A program made the position numbers and the translations under genes. Shown piece after piece: positions 49,692-60,752 of a stretch of 64,000 bases of DNA (within the stretch, counting starts at the first letter, position 1; every line of letters starts with the position of its first letter). The notes beneath the pieces are model-generated. The model worked only from the letters and a program-made list of their open reading frames with translations. It made no database searches and was not told the origin of the DNA. Source of the DNA: Paracoccaceae bacterium (GTDB lineage Bacteria > Pseudomonadota > Alphaproteobacteria > Rhodobacterales > Rhodobacteraceae); NCBI GenBank assembly GCA_020637675.1, contig JACKKD010000001.1:868001-932000 (forward strand). Direction: 5' to 3'.

Positions 49692-50125
49692 TCGAAACGG
49701 TCGATGCGGCCATCGCGGCGAAGATCCGGGACAGTTTCGCCCGGCAGAGCCTGATGGCGACCTTCGGCGCGGCACTTGCCGAGGTCGCCCCCGGACGGGT
49801 CGTGATCGCAGCACCGATCCTCGATCTGGCCTGCCAGCAGCACGGGTTCGGCCATGCCGGCCTGACCTTTGCGCTGGGCGACAGCGCGGCGGGATATGCC
49901 GCGCTCACGCTGATGCCGCTTCCGGCGGAGGTGCTGACCGTCGAGATGAAGATCAACCTCATCGCACCCGCGTCGGGCGAACGGCTGATCGCAACGGGGC
50001 GCGTGGCGAAGGCCGGGCGTCGCCTGACCGTCGTCACCGCAGAGGTCGAGGCAGAGGTCGCGGGGGCGCGCAGGACAGTCGCCCTTCTGCAGGGCACCAT
50101 GCTGCCGGTCGAACCGGGCGCGTAG
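49688..50125 (+). CDS. PaaI-family acyl-CoA thioesterase
   Basis: A 145-residue hotdog-fold protein. The family motif is QQHGFGHAGLTFALGDSAAG, in which the usual HGG is replaced by HGF-GHAG, followed by AALTLMPLPAEVLTVEMKIN and a final long strand pair (TGRVAKAGRRLTVVTAEVEA). It hydrolyses acyl- or phenylacetyl-CoA type thioesters; the substrate is not predictable. The start overlaps pdeM's stop. It ends eight bases before the convergent folD stop, with no obvious terminator. Confidence 0.88.
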   Translation: MIETVDAAIAAKIRDSFARQSLMATFGAALAEVAPGRVVIAAPILDLACQQHGFGHAGLTFALGDSAAGYAALTLMPLPAEVLTVEMKINLIAPASGERLIATGRVAKAGRRLTVVTAEVEAEVAGARRTVALLQGTMLPVEPGA

Positions 50126-50133
50126 TCCGGGGC

Positions 50134-51024
50134 TCAGGCGGTCAGGCCCTCGGGCTCGGCCAGCCCGTGGGCGCGGCAGGCGGCGGTGACGGTGTTGGCC
50201 AGCAGGCAGGCGATGGTCATCGGTCCGACGCCGCCCGGAACCGGCGTGATCGCTCCGGCCACCTTCACGGCGCTGTCGTAGTCCACGTCGCCGACGAGCA
50301 CGGTCTTGCCTCCGCGCTCGATCCGGTTGATGCCGACGTCGATGACTGTGGCGCCGGGCTTGACCCAGTCGCCGGGAACCATCTCGGGCCGGCCGACCGC
50401 CGCCACGAGGATGTCGGCCCGGCGGCAGACGGCGCCGAGATCCTTCGTGCGGCTGTGCGCGATCGTCACCGTGCAGCTGTCGCCGAGAAGCAGTTGCGCC
50501 ATAGGCTTGCCGACGATGTTCGACCGCCCGACGACCACGGCCTCCATGCCCGCGAGCGACCCGTGGTGGTCGCGCAGCATCATGAGGCAGCCCAGGGGCG
50601 TGCAGGGCACCATCGCCTTCTGCCCGGTGCCGAGGAGGCCGACGTTGGAGATGTGGAACCCGTCCACATCCTTCGCGGGCTCGATGGCGTTGATCACAAG
50701 ATCGGAGTTCAGATGCTTCGGCAGCGGCAGTTGCACGAGGATGCCGTTCACCGCAGGGTCGGCATTGAGCCGGCCGATGAGCGCCAGCAGCTCCGCCTCG
50801 GAAGTGTCGGCGGGCAACTTGTGCTCGTAGGAGTTCATCCCGGCCTCGACCGTGGACTTGCCCTTCGACCGGACATAGACCTCGCTCGCGGGGTCTTCAC
50901 CGACGAGGACCACCGCGAGTCCCGGCGTGATCCCGTGCTCTTCCTTCAGCCGCGCGACGTGCTTGGCGACCTCGCCGCGCACCTTCGCGGCAAAGGCTTT
51001 CCCGTCGATGATCGTGGCCGTCAT
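50134..51024 (-). CDS. folD: Bifunctional methylenetetrahydrofolate dehydrogenase/cyclohydrolase
   Basis: A 296-residue enzyme that interconverts methylene-, methenyl- and formyl-tetrahydrofolate. It has VYVRSKGKSTVEAGMNSYEH (the conserved Tyr and Lys of the cyclohydrolase site), NGILVQLPLPKH, KDVDGFHISNVG, VVVGRSNIVGKPMAQLLL (NADP loop) and VGPMTIACLLANT. Length is normal. It is separated from the upstream fhs gene by two large hairpins, so it may be expressed by read-through or from its own promoter. The two enzymes catalyse adjacent steps of one-carbon metabolism. Confidence 0.96.
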   Translation of the reverse strand: MTATIIDGKAFAAKVRGEVAKHVARLKEEHGITPGLAVVLVGEDPASEVYVRSKGKSTVEAGMNSYEHKLPADTSEAELLALIGRLNADPAVNGILVQLPLPKHLNSDLVINAIEPAKDVDGFHISNVGLLGTGQKAMVPCTPLGCLMMLRDHHGSLAGMEAVVVGRSNIVGKPMAQLLLGDSCTVTIAHSRTKDLGAVCRRADILVAAVGRPEMVPGDWVKPGATVIDVGINRIERGGKTVLVGDVDYDSAVKVAGAITPVPGGVGPMTIACLLANTVTAACRAHGLAEPEGLTA

Positions 51025-51066
51025 GTCATTTCCCTTCCCATGCCTTCCGGGGCGTCCGATCTGCCG

Positions 51067-51143
51067 CCGCGCGGCCCGCGCGCCCGCGAAGGGCCGCGCG
51101 GGATGCGGGCGGCCGTGGGGGCTCGATGCCCCTGCGGCCGCCC
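51067..51143. terminator. Two consecutive GC-rich hairpins between fhs and folD
   Basis: CCGCGCGGCCC / GGGCCGCGCGG (51067-51101, 11-bp stem) and GGGCGGCCG / CGGCCGCCC with an inner GGGGC/GCCCC stem (51107-51143). They lie between the fhs stop and folD on the minus strand. No T-run is present, so attenuation or RNA stabilisation is as likely as termination. Confidence 0.5.
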
Positions 51144-51151
51144 ATTGTCAC

Positions 51152-52828
51152 TCAGAAAAGCCCCTCGACGTCGCCCTCGGCATTCAGCCGGATCACCTCG
51201 GCCGACGGGACCTTCGGCAGGCCCGGCATGGTCATGATCTCACCGCAGATCACCACGATGAAACCCGCACCGGCGCTCAGCCGCACCTCACGGACGGGGA
51301 CCGAGTGTCCCGTCGGTGCGCCGCGCAGGTTCGGGTCGGTCGAGAATGAGTACTGCGTCTTCGCCATGCAGATCGGCAGGTGTCCATAGCCAGCCGCCTC
51401 CCAGGCCTTGAGCTGGTCACGGATCGACTTGTCGGCAATCACCTCGTCAGCGTGGTAGATGCGCTTGGCGATGGTGTCGATCTTCTGGAAGAGGCCCATC
51501 TCGTCGGGATAGAGCGGCGCGAAATTCGCGCTGCCGCTCTCGGCGAGGCTCACCACCTTCTTCGCCAGATCCTCGATCCCGGCCGAGCCGTTTGCCCAGT
51601 GCTTGCAGAGGATGGCCTCGGCGCCCTGTTCGGCGACATAGGCCTTCACAGCCTCGACCTCGGCGTCGGTGTCGGAGTAGAAGTGGTTGATTGCCACCAC
51701 CACCGGCACGCCGAACGACTTCACGTTGGCAATGTGGCGGCCAAGGTTCGGGCAACCCTTCTTCACGGCATCCACATTCTCCGCGCCGAGATCCGCCTTG
51801 GCCACCCCGCCGTTCATCTTCATCGCGCGGACCGTGGCGACGATCACCGCCGCGGCAGGTTTCAACCCGGCCTTGCGGCACTTGATGTCGAAGAACTTCT
51901 CGGCGCCGAGGTCTGCGCCGAAGCCCGCTTCGGTCACGACATATTCGCCGAGTTTCAGCGCCGTCGTCGTGGCGATCACCGAGTTGCAGCCGTGGGCGAT
52001 GTTCGCAAAGGGGCCGCCGTGGACGAAGGCGGGGTTGTTCTCCAGCGTCTGCACGAGGTTAGGCTGCATCGCGTCCTTCAGGAGGACGGTCATCGCGCCG
52101 TCTGCCTTGACGTCGCGACAGTAGACCGGCGACTTGTCCCGGCGATAGGCCACGACGATGTCGCCCAGACGTTTCTGCAGGTCGTTCAGGTCCTTCGACA
52201 GGCACAGGATCGCCATGACCTCGGAGGCCACCGTGATGTCGAAACCGGTCTGCCGCGGGAAGCCGTTCGCAACGCCGCCAAGGCTAACGACGATGTCCCT
52301 CAGCGCTCGGTCGTTCATGTCCATCACCCGGCGCCACACCACACGGCGCTGGTCGATGTCGAGTTCGTTGCCCCAGTAGATGTGGTTGTCGATCATCGCG
52401 CTGAGGAGGTTGTGCGCCGAGGTGATCGCGTGGAAGTCGCCGGTGAAGTGAAGGTTCATCTCCTCCATCGGCACCACCTGCGCATGGCCGCCGCCCGCAG
52501 CGCCGCCCTTCATCCCGAAATTCGGGCCGAGGCTCGCCTCGCGGATGCAGACCACGGCCTTCTTGCCGATACGGTTCAGACCGTCGCCGAGGCCCACCGT
52601 CGTCGTCGTCTTGCCCTCGCCAGCCGGCGTCGGGTTGATCGCCGTCACAAGGATCAGCTTGCCGTCGGGACGGCCCTTCAGCGAGGCGATGAACTCCTGG
52701 CTGACCTTGGCCTTGTCGTGGCCGTAGGGCAGCAGATGCTCCGTCGGAATCCCCAGTCGGGTGCCGATCTCCTGGATCGGCTTCTTCTTCGCTTCGCGTG
52801 CGATTTCGATGTCGGTCTTGAATGCCAT
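51152..52828 (-). CDS. fhs: Formate-tetrahydrofolate ligase
   Basis: A 558-residue ATP-dependent enzyme that makes 10-formyltetrahydrofolate from formate. Motifs are INPTPAGEGKTTTTVGLGDG (P-loop), REASLGPNFGMKGGAAGGGH, DNHIYWGNELDIDQRRVVWR and GEIMTMPGLPKVPSAEVIRL. The ATG at 52828 follows GGAGAGATGCGAGAC. The frame opens 80 codons further upstream, but that part has no family similarity. It is the upstream member of the fhs-folD pair. Confidence 0.96.
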   Translation of the reverse strand: MAFKTDIEIAREAKKKPIQEIGTRLGIPTEHLLPYGHDKAKVSQEFIASLKGRPDGKLILVTAINPTPAGEGKTTTTVGLGDGLNRIGKKAVVCIREASLGPNFGMKGGAAGGGHAQVVPMEEMNLHFTGDFHAITSAHNLLSAMIDNHIYWGNELDIDQRRVVWRRVMDMNDRALRDIVVSLGGVANGFPRQTGFDITVASEVMAILCLSKDLNDLQKRLGDIVVAYRRDKSPVYCRDVKADGAMTVLLKDAMQPNLVQTLENNPAFVHGGPFANIAHGCNSVIATTTALKLGEYVVTEAGFGADLGAEKFFDIKCRKAGLKPAAAVIVATVRAMKMNGGVAKADLGAENVDAVKKGCPNLGRHIANVKSFGVPVVVAINHFYSDTDAEVEAVKAYVAEQGAEAILCKHWANGSAGIEDLAKKVVSLAESGSANFAPLYPDEMGLFQKIDTIAKRIYHADEVIADKSIRDQLKAWEAAGYGHLPICMAKTQYSFSTDPNLRGAPTGHSVPVREVRLSAGAGFIVVICGEIMTMPGLPKVPSAEVIRLNAEGDVEGLF

Positions 52829-53042
52829 GTCTCGCATCTCTCCATGCAGGCCGCCGCCCCGGGCGTGCTTGCCCCGGTTTATAGCCTCGCGCGGCACCGG
52901 CAAGAGGCGAGTTTGCGACGAAATCGGTGGAATATGCGCCAGTCTGCAGTTCGGATGCGACACGACTGCCGAAGATCGACTCGGAACTTCAACGGCCTGC
53001 CCCGCGTTTTCAGCTTGCAACGACACCGGAAGGAGACGGGCA

Positions 53043-53123
53043 ATGCAGACTGCCGCACTCATCGTCAACGCCGCTTTCGCGCTGGGCCTCGCGCTCAGCT
53101 CCGCGTTCTGGATCCTGCTTTGA
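53043..53123 (+). CDS. 26-residue single-helix membrane peptide
   Basis: A very short gene with a strong ribosome binding site (GGAAGGAGA, six to eight bases before the ATG). The product starts MQTAALIVNAAFALG and is one continuous hydrophobic helix ending in FWILL, with no charged residue. It is divergent from fhs and its 3' end overlaps the end of the convergent MOSC gene by 29 bases. No family is recognised. It resembles small accessory membrane peptides. Support is the ribosome binding site plus composition; no homology can be tested here. Confidence 0.55.
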   Translation: MQTAALIVNAAFALGLALSSAFWILL

Positions 53124-53712
53124 CCCGCCCGCAGCCGGGCGCCCAGGCGGGCTGGTCCGGGACATGCAGCCTGAGCCTCTCTCCGAGGCAGAGCCGCCCC
53201 TCGCGCTCAACCCAGGCGGTGACCCCGCGCCGACCTTTGGCAGCCGCCCGGAAGAGGCTTCCCTTGCCCGGCAGCGCGTCCTCGATCACAGGCGCCGGCA
53301 GCATGCAGGCCCGGTTCTCCATGTCCACCACGAGCGTCGCCCCGCCCTCTGCCTGCAACCGCGAGGACGGCGGCACATGGCTGAAATCCGCGATCCCCTC
53401 GATCACGAGGCTGGCGCCGAGCCAGGCCGGGTCGAACTCGCTGACCGACATGGCGGCCGCGATCGCGGCGATTTCCTCGACCGACAGGATGGATATCTGG
53501 CGCGTGTTGCGGATCTCGGTGCCCTTGCGATGCTGCGCCGCCACGCGCGAACAGGACGCGCGCGTCAGCCCGGAATGCGCTTCGCCGGTGATGCCCGCGA
53601 AGGTAAGTTCGACTGCCGGCACCGGGACGGCGGCGAGCCCCGCCGCGCGGTCGGGCACGCGCCCGAGCCAGCGCACCGTCGCCACATGATCCGTGGGGCG
53701 CAGCGCCGGCAC
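53095..53712 (-). CDS. MOSC-domain protein
   Basis: A 205-residue protein with a MOSC-type beta-barrel. Visible parts are VELTFAGITGEAHSGLTRAS, NTRQISILSVEEIAAIAAAM, FDPAWLGASLVIEGIADFSH, PPSSRL, GATLVVDMENRACMLPAPVI and RRGVTAWVEREGRLCLGERL. A Cys in NRACMLP is where related proteins hold the molybdenum-cofactor sulfur ligand. I propose GTG 53712 as start, four bases after the upstream methyltransferase stop, since no in-frame ATG is near. Function is probably in Mo-cofactor or sulfur transfer chemistry, not settled. Confidence 0.82.
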   Translation of the reverse strand: MPALRPTDHVATVRWLGRVPDRAAGLAAVPVPAVELTFAGITGEAHSGLTRASCSRVAAQHRKGTEIRNTRQISILSVEEIAAIAAAMSVSEFDPAWLGASLVIEGIADFSHVPPSSRLQAEGGATLVVDMENRACMLPAPVIEDALPGKGSLFRAAAKGRRGVTAWVEREGRLCLGERLRLHVPDQPAWAPGCGRVKAGSRTRS

Positions 53713-53716
53713 GATT

Positions 53717-54505
53717 TCAGACCGTGAGCGTGAAGAACACGCGCCGGAACGGAAAGAGCACCGCGCCGTCCGCCTCCACCGGGTAGGCCGAGCCAAGGGC
53801 GGCGTCGTAGCGCTCCACGTACTCTGCCGCCTCGGCGGCAGTAAGCCGGTCGAGATAGGGGCGCATCGCGGTGGACTCGGTGAAACGACGGACCGGATGC
53901 CCCTTGGCCACGGGATCGAGCCGCTGCACATAGTCGGTTTCCCAGACGTCCACGCGACCGAGTTTCGACAGCATCCGGTGATACACCACCGGCGGGGCGA
54001 CGGGTGGCGACCACGCGCCCGGATCGAACCGGTCGGGGAACATCTCGGCCGCGAAGTCGCGCAGGAACCGGTGGGAAGGCGCGCCAAACTGGCGCGGCAT
54101 CTGGACGGCGAGCACCCCACCGGGGACAAGCTCAGCGGCCAGGCGCGGCAGAAGCGCATCGTGCCGGGGCAGCCATTGCAGCGCCGCATTCGAGAAGACG
54201 AGCGACACCGGGCCCTCGGCCGTCCACTCCGCGGCATCGGCGCGGATGAGCGCGTCATAGGCGCCGGCCTTTCGTGCCGCGTCCAGCATCGCCGGCGAAG
54301 TATCTAGGCCGACGACCCGCCGCGCCAGACCGAATCGCGTCCGCAGCGCAGGTCCCGCGGCACCATTGCCGCATCCGAGGTCTATCACATCGCCTTCGGG
54401 CAGTGCGCCGACCCGTGCAAGCAGGTCGAGCGCGGGCCTGAGGCGCAGGTCACCGAAGCGCGCGTAACTCTGCGGGTCCCAGTCGCTGGCCACATTCGCC
54501 CCCAT
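53717..54505 (-). CDS. Trans-aconitate 2-methyltransferase-like SAM enzyme
   Basis: A 262-residue class I methyltransferase close in length to E. coli Tam (252). SAM motif I is VIDLGCGNGAAGPALRTRFG, followed by VVGLDTSPAMLDAARKAG and VSLVFSNAALQWLPRHDALL. The HxxLLPRLxxxLxPGGxLAVQMP layout (PRLAAELVPGGVLAVQMPRQ) and the C-terminal WETDYVQRLD are typical of Tam, which methylates trans-aconitate. It is four bases upstream of the MOSC gene and 24 bases downstream of ftsH on the same strand. Confidence 0.88.
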   Translation of the reverse strand: MGANVASDWDPQSYARFGDLRLRPALDLLARVGALPEGDVIDLGCGNGAAGPALRTRFGLARRVVGLDTSPAMLDAARKAGAYDALIRADAAEWTAEGPVSLVFSNAALQWLPRHDALLPRLAAELVPGGVLAVQMPRQFGAPSHRFLRDFAAEMFPDRFDPGAWSPPVAPPVVYHRMLSKLGRVDVWETDYVQRLDPVAKGHPVRRFTESTAMRPYLDRLTAAEAAEYVERYDAALGSAYPVEADGAVLFPFRRVFFTLTV

Positions 54506-54529
54506 CGCCGGCAGCCCGCGCGCCCCGGC

Positions 54530-56458
<1,929 letters not shown>

Positions 56459-56537
56459 AGAAGACCTCCGAACGAAGTATGGCCGCAACGCTGGGGCGCG
56501 CGGGCTTTTCCTTAAAATAGAGATTAGAGGCCGGGGT

Positions 56538-57809
56538 TCAATGCGATAAAAGGAAGGAGCGGAAATCTGCGACGATTTCCGCCCGCCAGTCGCCGCAGAT
56601 TCCGGCCAGCGGCGCGGCAACGAGCGTCTCGCCCTGCCAGATGGCAGGCGTGACCACTAGGGCGGCGCGGGAATGGCCCGTCGTGCGCCAGTCCGCACAC
56701 CGGCGCAGCCCCCCTGCCCCGAGCGCCCGGACCTTGAGCCCCGACTCGTGCGGGCCGTCGATCCGCCAGCGGCGGTCCCAGAGGGTATCGGTCGGGGTTT
56801 CCGCGCCTGATACCGCCCTCGGCTCGCGCGTGAAGCAAAGGCTCGTTCCGGTCACGCGCAGGTGGCATCCGGCCAGCGTCGCGTCGCGCCCCTCGGCAAT
56901 CGCCCTTTCCAGCCGCGCGATCTCCGGCCCGCGTGGAGCATGTTCGGCCGAGTTGAGCCAGCGCAGCGCGCCCCGGACCAGTCGGCGCGCAGTCTCCGGG
57001 CCGAGGTCCCGCCACCCCGCGCGGTCGAAGGCGATCCCGCCTGCGTCTTCGGTCGCGATCTCGTCGGCAGCGCGAACGGCGTGGGAAACAAGCTCGGCGC
57101 GCGCGGCGGCAAGGTGCCCGGCGACCCGCGCCAGGCCCCCGGCCGTGATGCCAAGCGGCGCCAGCGCGATCAGCGCCCGCCGCGCCCTCACCCGTTGGAA
57201 TCGGGCGTCCTCGTTCGTCGGGTCGTCGATCCAGCCGATGCCCTGACGCCGCAGGTAGGCGCGCAGCGTCGCGCGGCCGACCGAAAGCAGAGGGCGGGCC
57301 CAATGGATGCCTTCCGCGTGCCAGGAACTGCGCATCGCCGTCAGCCCGTCGATGCCGGCCTCGCGGGAAAGTTCCATGAGAAAGGTCTCGGCCCGGTCGT
57401 CGGCGGTGTGCCCGACGGCGACATGAGCCACTCCGTTCCCGCGCGCCCAGTCCACGATCAGCGCATAGCGCGCGCGCCGCGCCTGTTGGGAAACATTGCC
57501 CCGGACCTCGCCCGGCCGCCAGACCACTGTGTCGTGGGCGATTCCGCGCTGCGCGCAGTGGCGCGCCACCCACCGCGCCTCGTCCGCCGACCCCGGCCGC
57601 AGGCCGTGATCGACCGTCACCGCGCGGACTGTGCCACCCAGGTCCCGTTGCACCCGTGACAGCAAATCCAGCAAGGCCATGGAATCGCCGCCGCCCGAGA
57701 CCGCGACACCTGCCAGATTCGTGGGCCGGGGGCCGAAGGCGTCACGGGCAAGGGCCAGCAGAGGCCCGTCGTCCGTCGTTCCGTCCGCCCCCGTCGAGGG
57801 CCGGGTCAC
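56538..57809 (-). CDS. tilS: tRNA(Ile)-lysidine synthase
   Basis: This enzyme modifies the wobble C of the AUA-decoding tRNA-Ile to lysidine. The 423 residues have the PP-loop VAVSGGGDSMALLDLLSR (38-43 core), AVTVDHGLRPGSADEARWVA, VAHVAVGHTADDRAETFLME and FQRVRARRALIALAPLGITA. The C-terminal part is shorter and more diverged than in E. coli. Its start overlaps cpoB by four bases (ATGA). A tol-tilS-ftsH order is conserved in many proteobacteria. Confidence 0.95.
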   Translation of the reverse strand: MTRPSTGADGTTDDGPLLALARDAFGPRPTNLAGVAVSGGGDSMALLDLLSRVQRDLGGTVRAVTVDHGLRPGSADEARWVARHCAQRGIAHDTVVWRPGEVRGNVSQQARRARYALIVDWARGNGVAHVAVGHTADDRAETFLMELSREAGIDGLTAMRSSWHAEGIHWARPLLSVGRATLRAYLRRQGIGWIDDPTNEDARFQRVRARRALIALAPLGITAGGLARVAGHLAAARAELVSHAVRAADEIATEDAGGIAFDRAGWRDLGPETARRLVRGALRWLNSAEHAPRGPEIARLERAIAEGRDATLAGCHLRVTGTSLCFTREPRAVSGAETPTDTLWDRRWRIDGPHESGLKVRALGAGGLRRCADWRTTGHSRAALVVTPAIWQGETLVAAPLAGICGDWRAEIVADFRSFLLSH

Positions 57810-58654
57810 TGGCAGCCGAGCGACCGCATCGCGGTCGTGGCCTCCACGGCTTCGGGGGCCGTGGGGAAGCGGGTGCCGACCTCGCCGAGCGTCACGCAGG
57901 CCTCCTGCGCCTGGCCGAGAAGACCGAGCGCGGCGCCGAGCTTGAGGAGCGCGGCGGGAGCACGGGGGCCGTCGGGCGCACCCGAGAAGGCGTCGAGATA
58001 GGCGCGCGCGGCGCCCGCGGTGTCGCCCTGCCGGGTCAGCGCCTCGCCGCGCAGGAAGTTCGCCTCCCCCGTCAGGGGGCCACCCGGGTAGGATTGCGCG
58101 AAGGCCGCAAACTGGTCCGCGGCGCCGCGAAAGTCACCGGAATCGAGCGCCCCCTTCGCCCGATCGAAATCCGCCTGTTCGCTGACGGCAAGCTCTGGCG
58201 TGGGGCCCGTGGCGGGCATGGGGGCGGTTGGAACGGGAGCCGGGGCCGGCGCGGAACCGGCCTCGCCGCCAAGGCTTTGTGTGACGGGAAGGCTTGCAGG
58301 ATCGCAGCCCTCCTCCAGTTCGCAGAGCCGGAATTCGAGATCGCCGACCCGGTTCGTCCCGTCGGCCACGACGCGGTTCACCCGGTTCTGCAACGCCTCG
58401 GTCGCGGAGGTGAGCCGCGACAATTCCGCCTCCATCGCATTCATGCGGTCGAGTGCGGAAGCCCCGCCCGCGGCCTGCATCGTCGCCTGCCCGCCCGAAA
58501 GCAGCTCCGACTTCAAGGCCTGAAGCTCTCCCGCCAGCGCTGCGAGCTCGGTGCGGATGTCGGCGAGTGTCTGCGCCTTCTCCTGGCCAGCCGCGGGCAG
58601 CGATGTGGCGGCCATGAGGGCCGCCACGAGAAGGGACCGGGCGGGGTGCCGCAT
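57806..58654 (-). CDS. cpoB: Tol-Pal cell division coordinator CpoB/YbgF
   Basis: A 282-residue periplasmic protein. It has a signal peptide (LLVAALMAATSLPAAGQ), an N-terminal coiled coil (about residues 28-100: LADIRTELAALAGELQALKS, MEAELSRLTSATEALQNRVN), a Pro/Ala linker and C-terminal TPR repeats (DFRGAADQFAAFAQSYPGGP, PAALLKLGAALGLLGQAQEA). It links Tol-Pal constriction to peptidoglycan synthesis. It lies seven bases after pal. Confidence 0.93.
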   Translation of the reverse strand: MRHPARSLLVAALMAATSLPAAGQEKAQTLADIRTELAALAGELQALKSELLSGGQATMQAAGGASALDRMNAMEAELSRLTSATEALQNRVNRVVADGTNRVGDLEFRLCELEEGCDPASLPVTQSLGGEAGSAPAPAPVPTAPMPATGPTPELAVSEQADFDRAKGALDSGDFRGAADQFAAFAQSYPGGPLTGEANFLRGEALTRQGDTAGAARAYLDAFSGAPDGPRAPAALLKLGAALGLLGQAQEACVTLGEVGTRFPTAPEAVEATTAMRSLGCQ

Positions 58655-58661
58655 CGCGTCC

Positions 58662-59180
58662 TCAGACCCCGGCGCCGGCGCCGATCACCGTGACCGCGCG
58701 GCGGTTCTGCGCATAGCAGGCCTCGTCCGAGCAGACCGCGAGCGGGCGTTCCTTGCCGTAGGACACCGTCTGGAGACGGGTCGCACCGACGCCCTGCGAG
58801 ATCATATAGGCCTTCACCGCGTTGGCACGACGGTCGCCGAGCGCGATGTTGTATTCGCGCGTCCCCTGCTCGTCGGCATGGCCTTCGATGATTGCGGTGT
58901 AGGTCGGATGCTGGTTCAGCCAGCCCGCCTGCTGGGCGAGGACCGTCTGCGCCTCCGGCGTGAGCGTCGACTGATCGACGGCGAAGCGGACGGTGTCGCC
59001 GATGGTCTGGTTGAAATAGGCGATGGAATTCGGGTCGGAGGGGTCTCCGAGGGCACCCGCGCTGATACCGCCCGCGCCGCCGGCCCCGCCGGCCCCGCCT
59101 GCACCGAAGCGGTCGGGGTTGTTGCAGGCCGACAACGCCAGCGCGCCTGTCAGAAGAAGGATCGTGGAGAGTTTGTTCAT
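58662..59180 (-). CDS. pal: Peptidoglycan-associated lipoprotein Pal
   Basis: A 172-residue outer-membrane lipoprotein. The lipobox is ALALSACN (Cys19). A Gly/Ala-rich linker follows (FGAGGAGGAGGAGG), then the OmpA-like peptidoglycan-binding domain (VRFAVDQSTLTPEAQTVLAQ, AIIEGHADEQGTREYNIALG, DRRANAVKAYMISQGVGATR). I chose ATG 59180 because it starts the lipoprotein signal; the frame extends 41 codons upstream without support. Confidence 0.96.
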   Translation of the reverse strand: MNKLSTILLLTGALALSACNNPDRFGAGGAGGAGGAGGISAGALGDPSDPNSIAYFNQTIGDTVRFAVDQSTLTPEAQTVLAQQAGWLNQHPTYTAIIEGHADEQGTREYNIALGDRRANAVKAYMISQGVGATRLQTVSYGKERPLAVCSDEACYAQNRRAVTVIGAGAGV

Positions 59181-59265
59181 CGGGTTTACCGCCTTTTTTC
59201 TGGCTCGATGGAGATTACGATAACATTCCGCGCAGGCGAAGGAAACGTGCCCTCGCCAGCGCCCC

Positions 59266-60606
59266 TCAAGGTAGCAGCGGCGACCATGCCGGGTCGGAGG
59301 CACCGCCTTCCATCGGCACCGCGCGCAGGTTGCGGCCGGAGATGTCGACGGAGAAGAGCTGCGACACGCCGCCCGCGCCGGCGGTTTCGCGCGTGAACAT
59401 GATCACCCGTCCGTTCGGCGCCCAGGTCGGCCCCTCGTCGAGGAAAGAGGCGGTCAGCAGCCGCTCCTCGGACCCGTCGGTGCGCATCACGCCGATGTGG
59501 AAGCGGCCGGCGTTCTGCTTGGTGAAGGCGATCATGTCGCCCCTGGGCGACCAGACCGGGGTGCCGTAGCGCCCCTCGCCGAAGCTGATCCGCGTGGGTT
59601 CCCCGCCCCCCACCGACATGACGTAAAGCTGCTGGTTCCCGGACCGGTCGCTCTCGAAGACGATCCGCGACCCGTCGGGCGAGAAGGACGGCGCCGTCTC
59701 GATCGAGGGCGCGTTGCTGAGCCGCGTCATCTGGCCCGAGGACAGCTGCATCGAATAGAGATCGGTGTTGCCATCCTGCGAGAGCGAGAAGACGACCGTG
59801 GCGCCGTCCGGCGAGAAGCGCGGCGCGAAGGTCATGTTGCCCTGCAGGTCCGCCAGAGCGCGCGAGGAGACCGAGGCGAGGTCCATCAGCTTGATCCGGG
59901 GAAACCCGGTCTCGAAAGAGGTATAGAGGATACGGTCGCCCGAGGGCGAGAACCGGGGCGCGAGCACGATCGTGGAGGAGTCCGTCAGGTACTGCACGTT
60001 CGCCCCGTCGTAGTCCATGATGGCAAGCCGCTTCAGCCGCGCGTCCTTGGGTCCGCTTTCGGATACATAGACGACGCGGCTGTCGAAATAGCCGCCCTCG
60101 CCGGTGATGCGGGAATAGACCTGGTCGGCTACCTTGTGGGCGATCCGCCGCCAGTCGCCCTGTCCACCGCCGAACTGGAGCCCTTCGCCGAGCGGGGCGC
60201 CGGAGAACACGTCGTAGAGACGGAACTTGACGTTGATCCGTCCGTCCGAGCCCTGCGATACCGCGCCGGTGATCAGCGCCTGCGCATTGATCGCCTTCCA
60301 GTCGGCATAGGCCACGGGCGCATCGAAGCTCGTTACCGGCGAGATGAAGGCCGATGCCGGGATTTCCCTGAAAAGGCCTGTGCCGGCGAGGTCGGCGGCC
60401 ACGACGCGGCTGACCTCCTCGGCGATGCCGGCGGCCGAGGGGTTCTCCGCGACGAAGGTCGGCACGGCGAAGGGCAAGGGCTCGATCACCCCCTCGGTAA
60501 TCTCGATGCGCAGGGGGCCGTTCTGGGCGAAGGCCATCGGCGCGGCGACGGAGAGGCCAAGGCCGGCTGCGACCAGCGCGAGGCAGAGCGTGCGGACAGA
60601 GGTCAT
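59266..60606 (-). CDS. tolB: Tol-Pal periplasmic protein TolB
   Basis: A 446-residue periplasmic beta-propeller. It has a signal peptide (LCLALVAAGLGLSVAAPMAFA), an N-terminal domain (ITEGVIEPLPFAVPTFVAEN) and repeats with the YTD/FSPDG pattern (APRFSPSGDRILYTSFETG, FAPRFSPDGATVVFSLSQDG, TAPSFSPDGSRIVFESDRSG, GTPVWSPRGDMIAFTKQNAG). It binds Pal and TolA. ATG 60606 is chosen for the signal peptide. A 146-base gap separates it from tolA, and an 85-base gap from pal. Confidence 0.96.
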   Translation of the reverse strand: MTSVRTLCLALVAAGLGLSVAAPMAFAQNGPLRIEITEGVIEPLPFAVPTFVAENPSAAGIAEEVSRVVAADLAGTGLFREIPASAFISPVTSFDAPVAYADWKAINAQALITGAVSQGSDGRINVKFRLYDVFSGAPLGEGLQFGGGQGDWRRIAHKVADQVYSRITGEGGYFDSRVVYVSESGPKDARLKRLAIMDYDGANVQYLTDSSTIVLAPRFSPSGDRILYTSFETGFPRIKLMDLASVSSRALADLQGNMTFAPRFSPDGATVVFSLSQDGNTDLYSMQLSSGQMTRLSNAPSIETAPSFSPDGSRIVFESDRSGNQQLYVMSVGGGEPTRISFGEGRYGTPVWSPRGDMIAFTKQNAGRFHIGVMRTDGSEERLLTASFLDEGPTWAPNGRVIMFTRETAGAGGVSQLFSVDISGRNLRAVPMEGGASDPAWSPLLP

Positions 60607-60752
60607 GGGCTTTCCTTCCCTTCCGGTGGGATTCTGGCGGGTGCAGTTACATGTGGTGGGACGGATGCTCAACGCCCCGCGGGACAAACCGGCTCCGTCC
60701 CCGGGGAAACGTGGCCCGGTGCCTGCCGCCTGCGATGACTGGGAAGCTTTGG

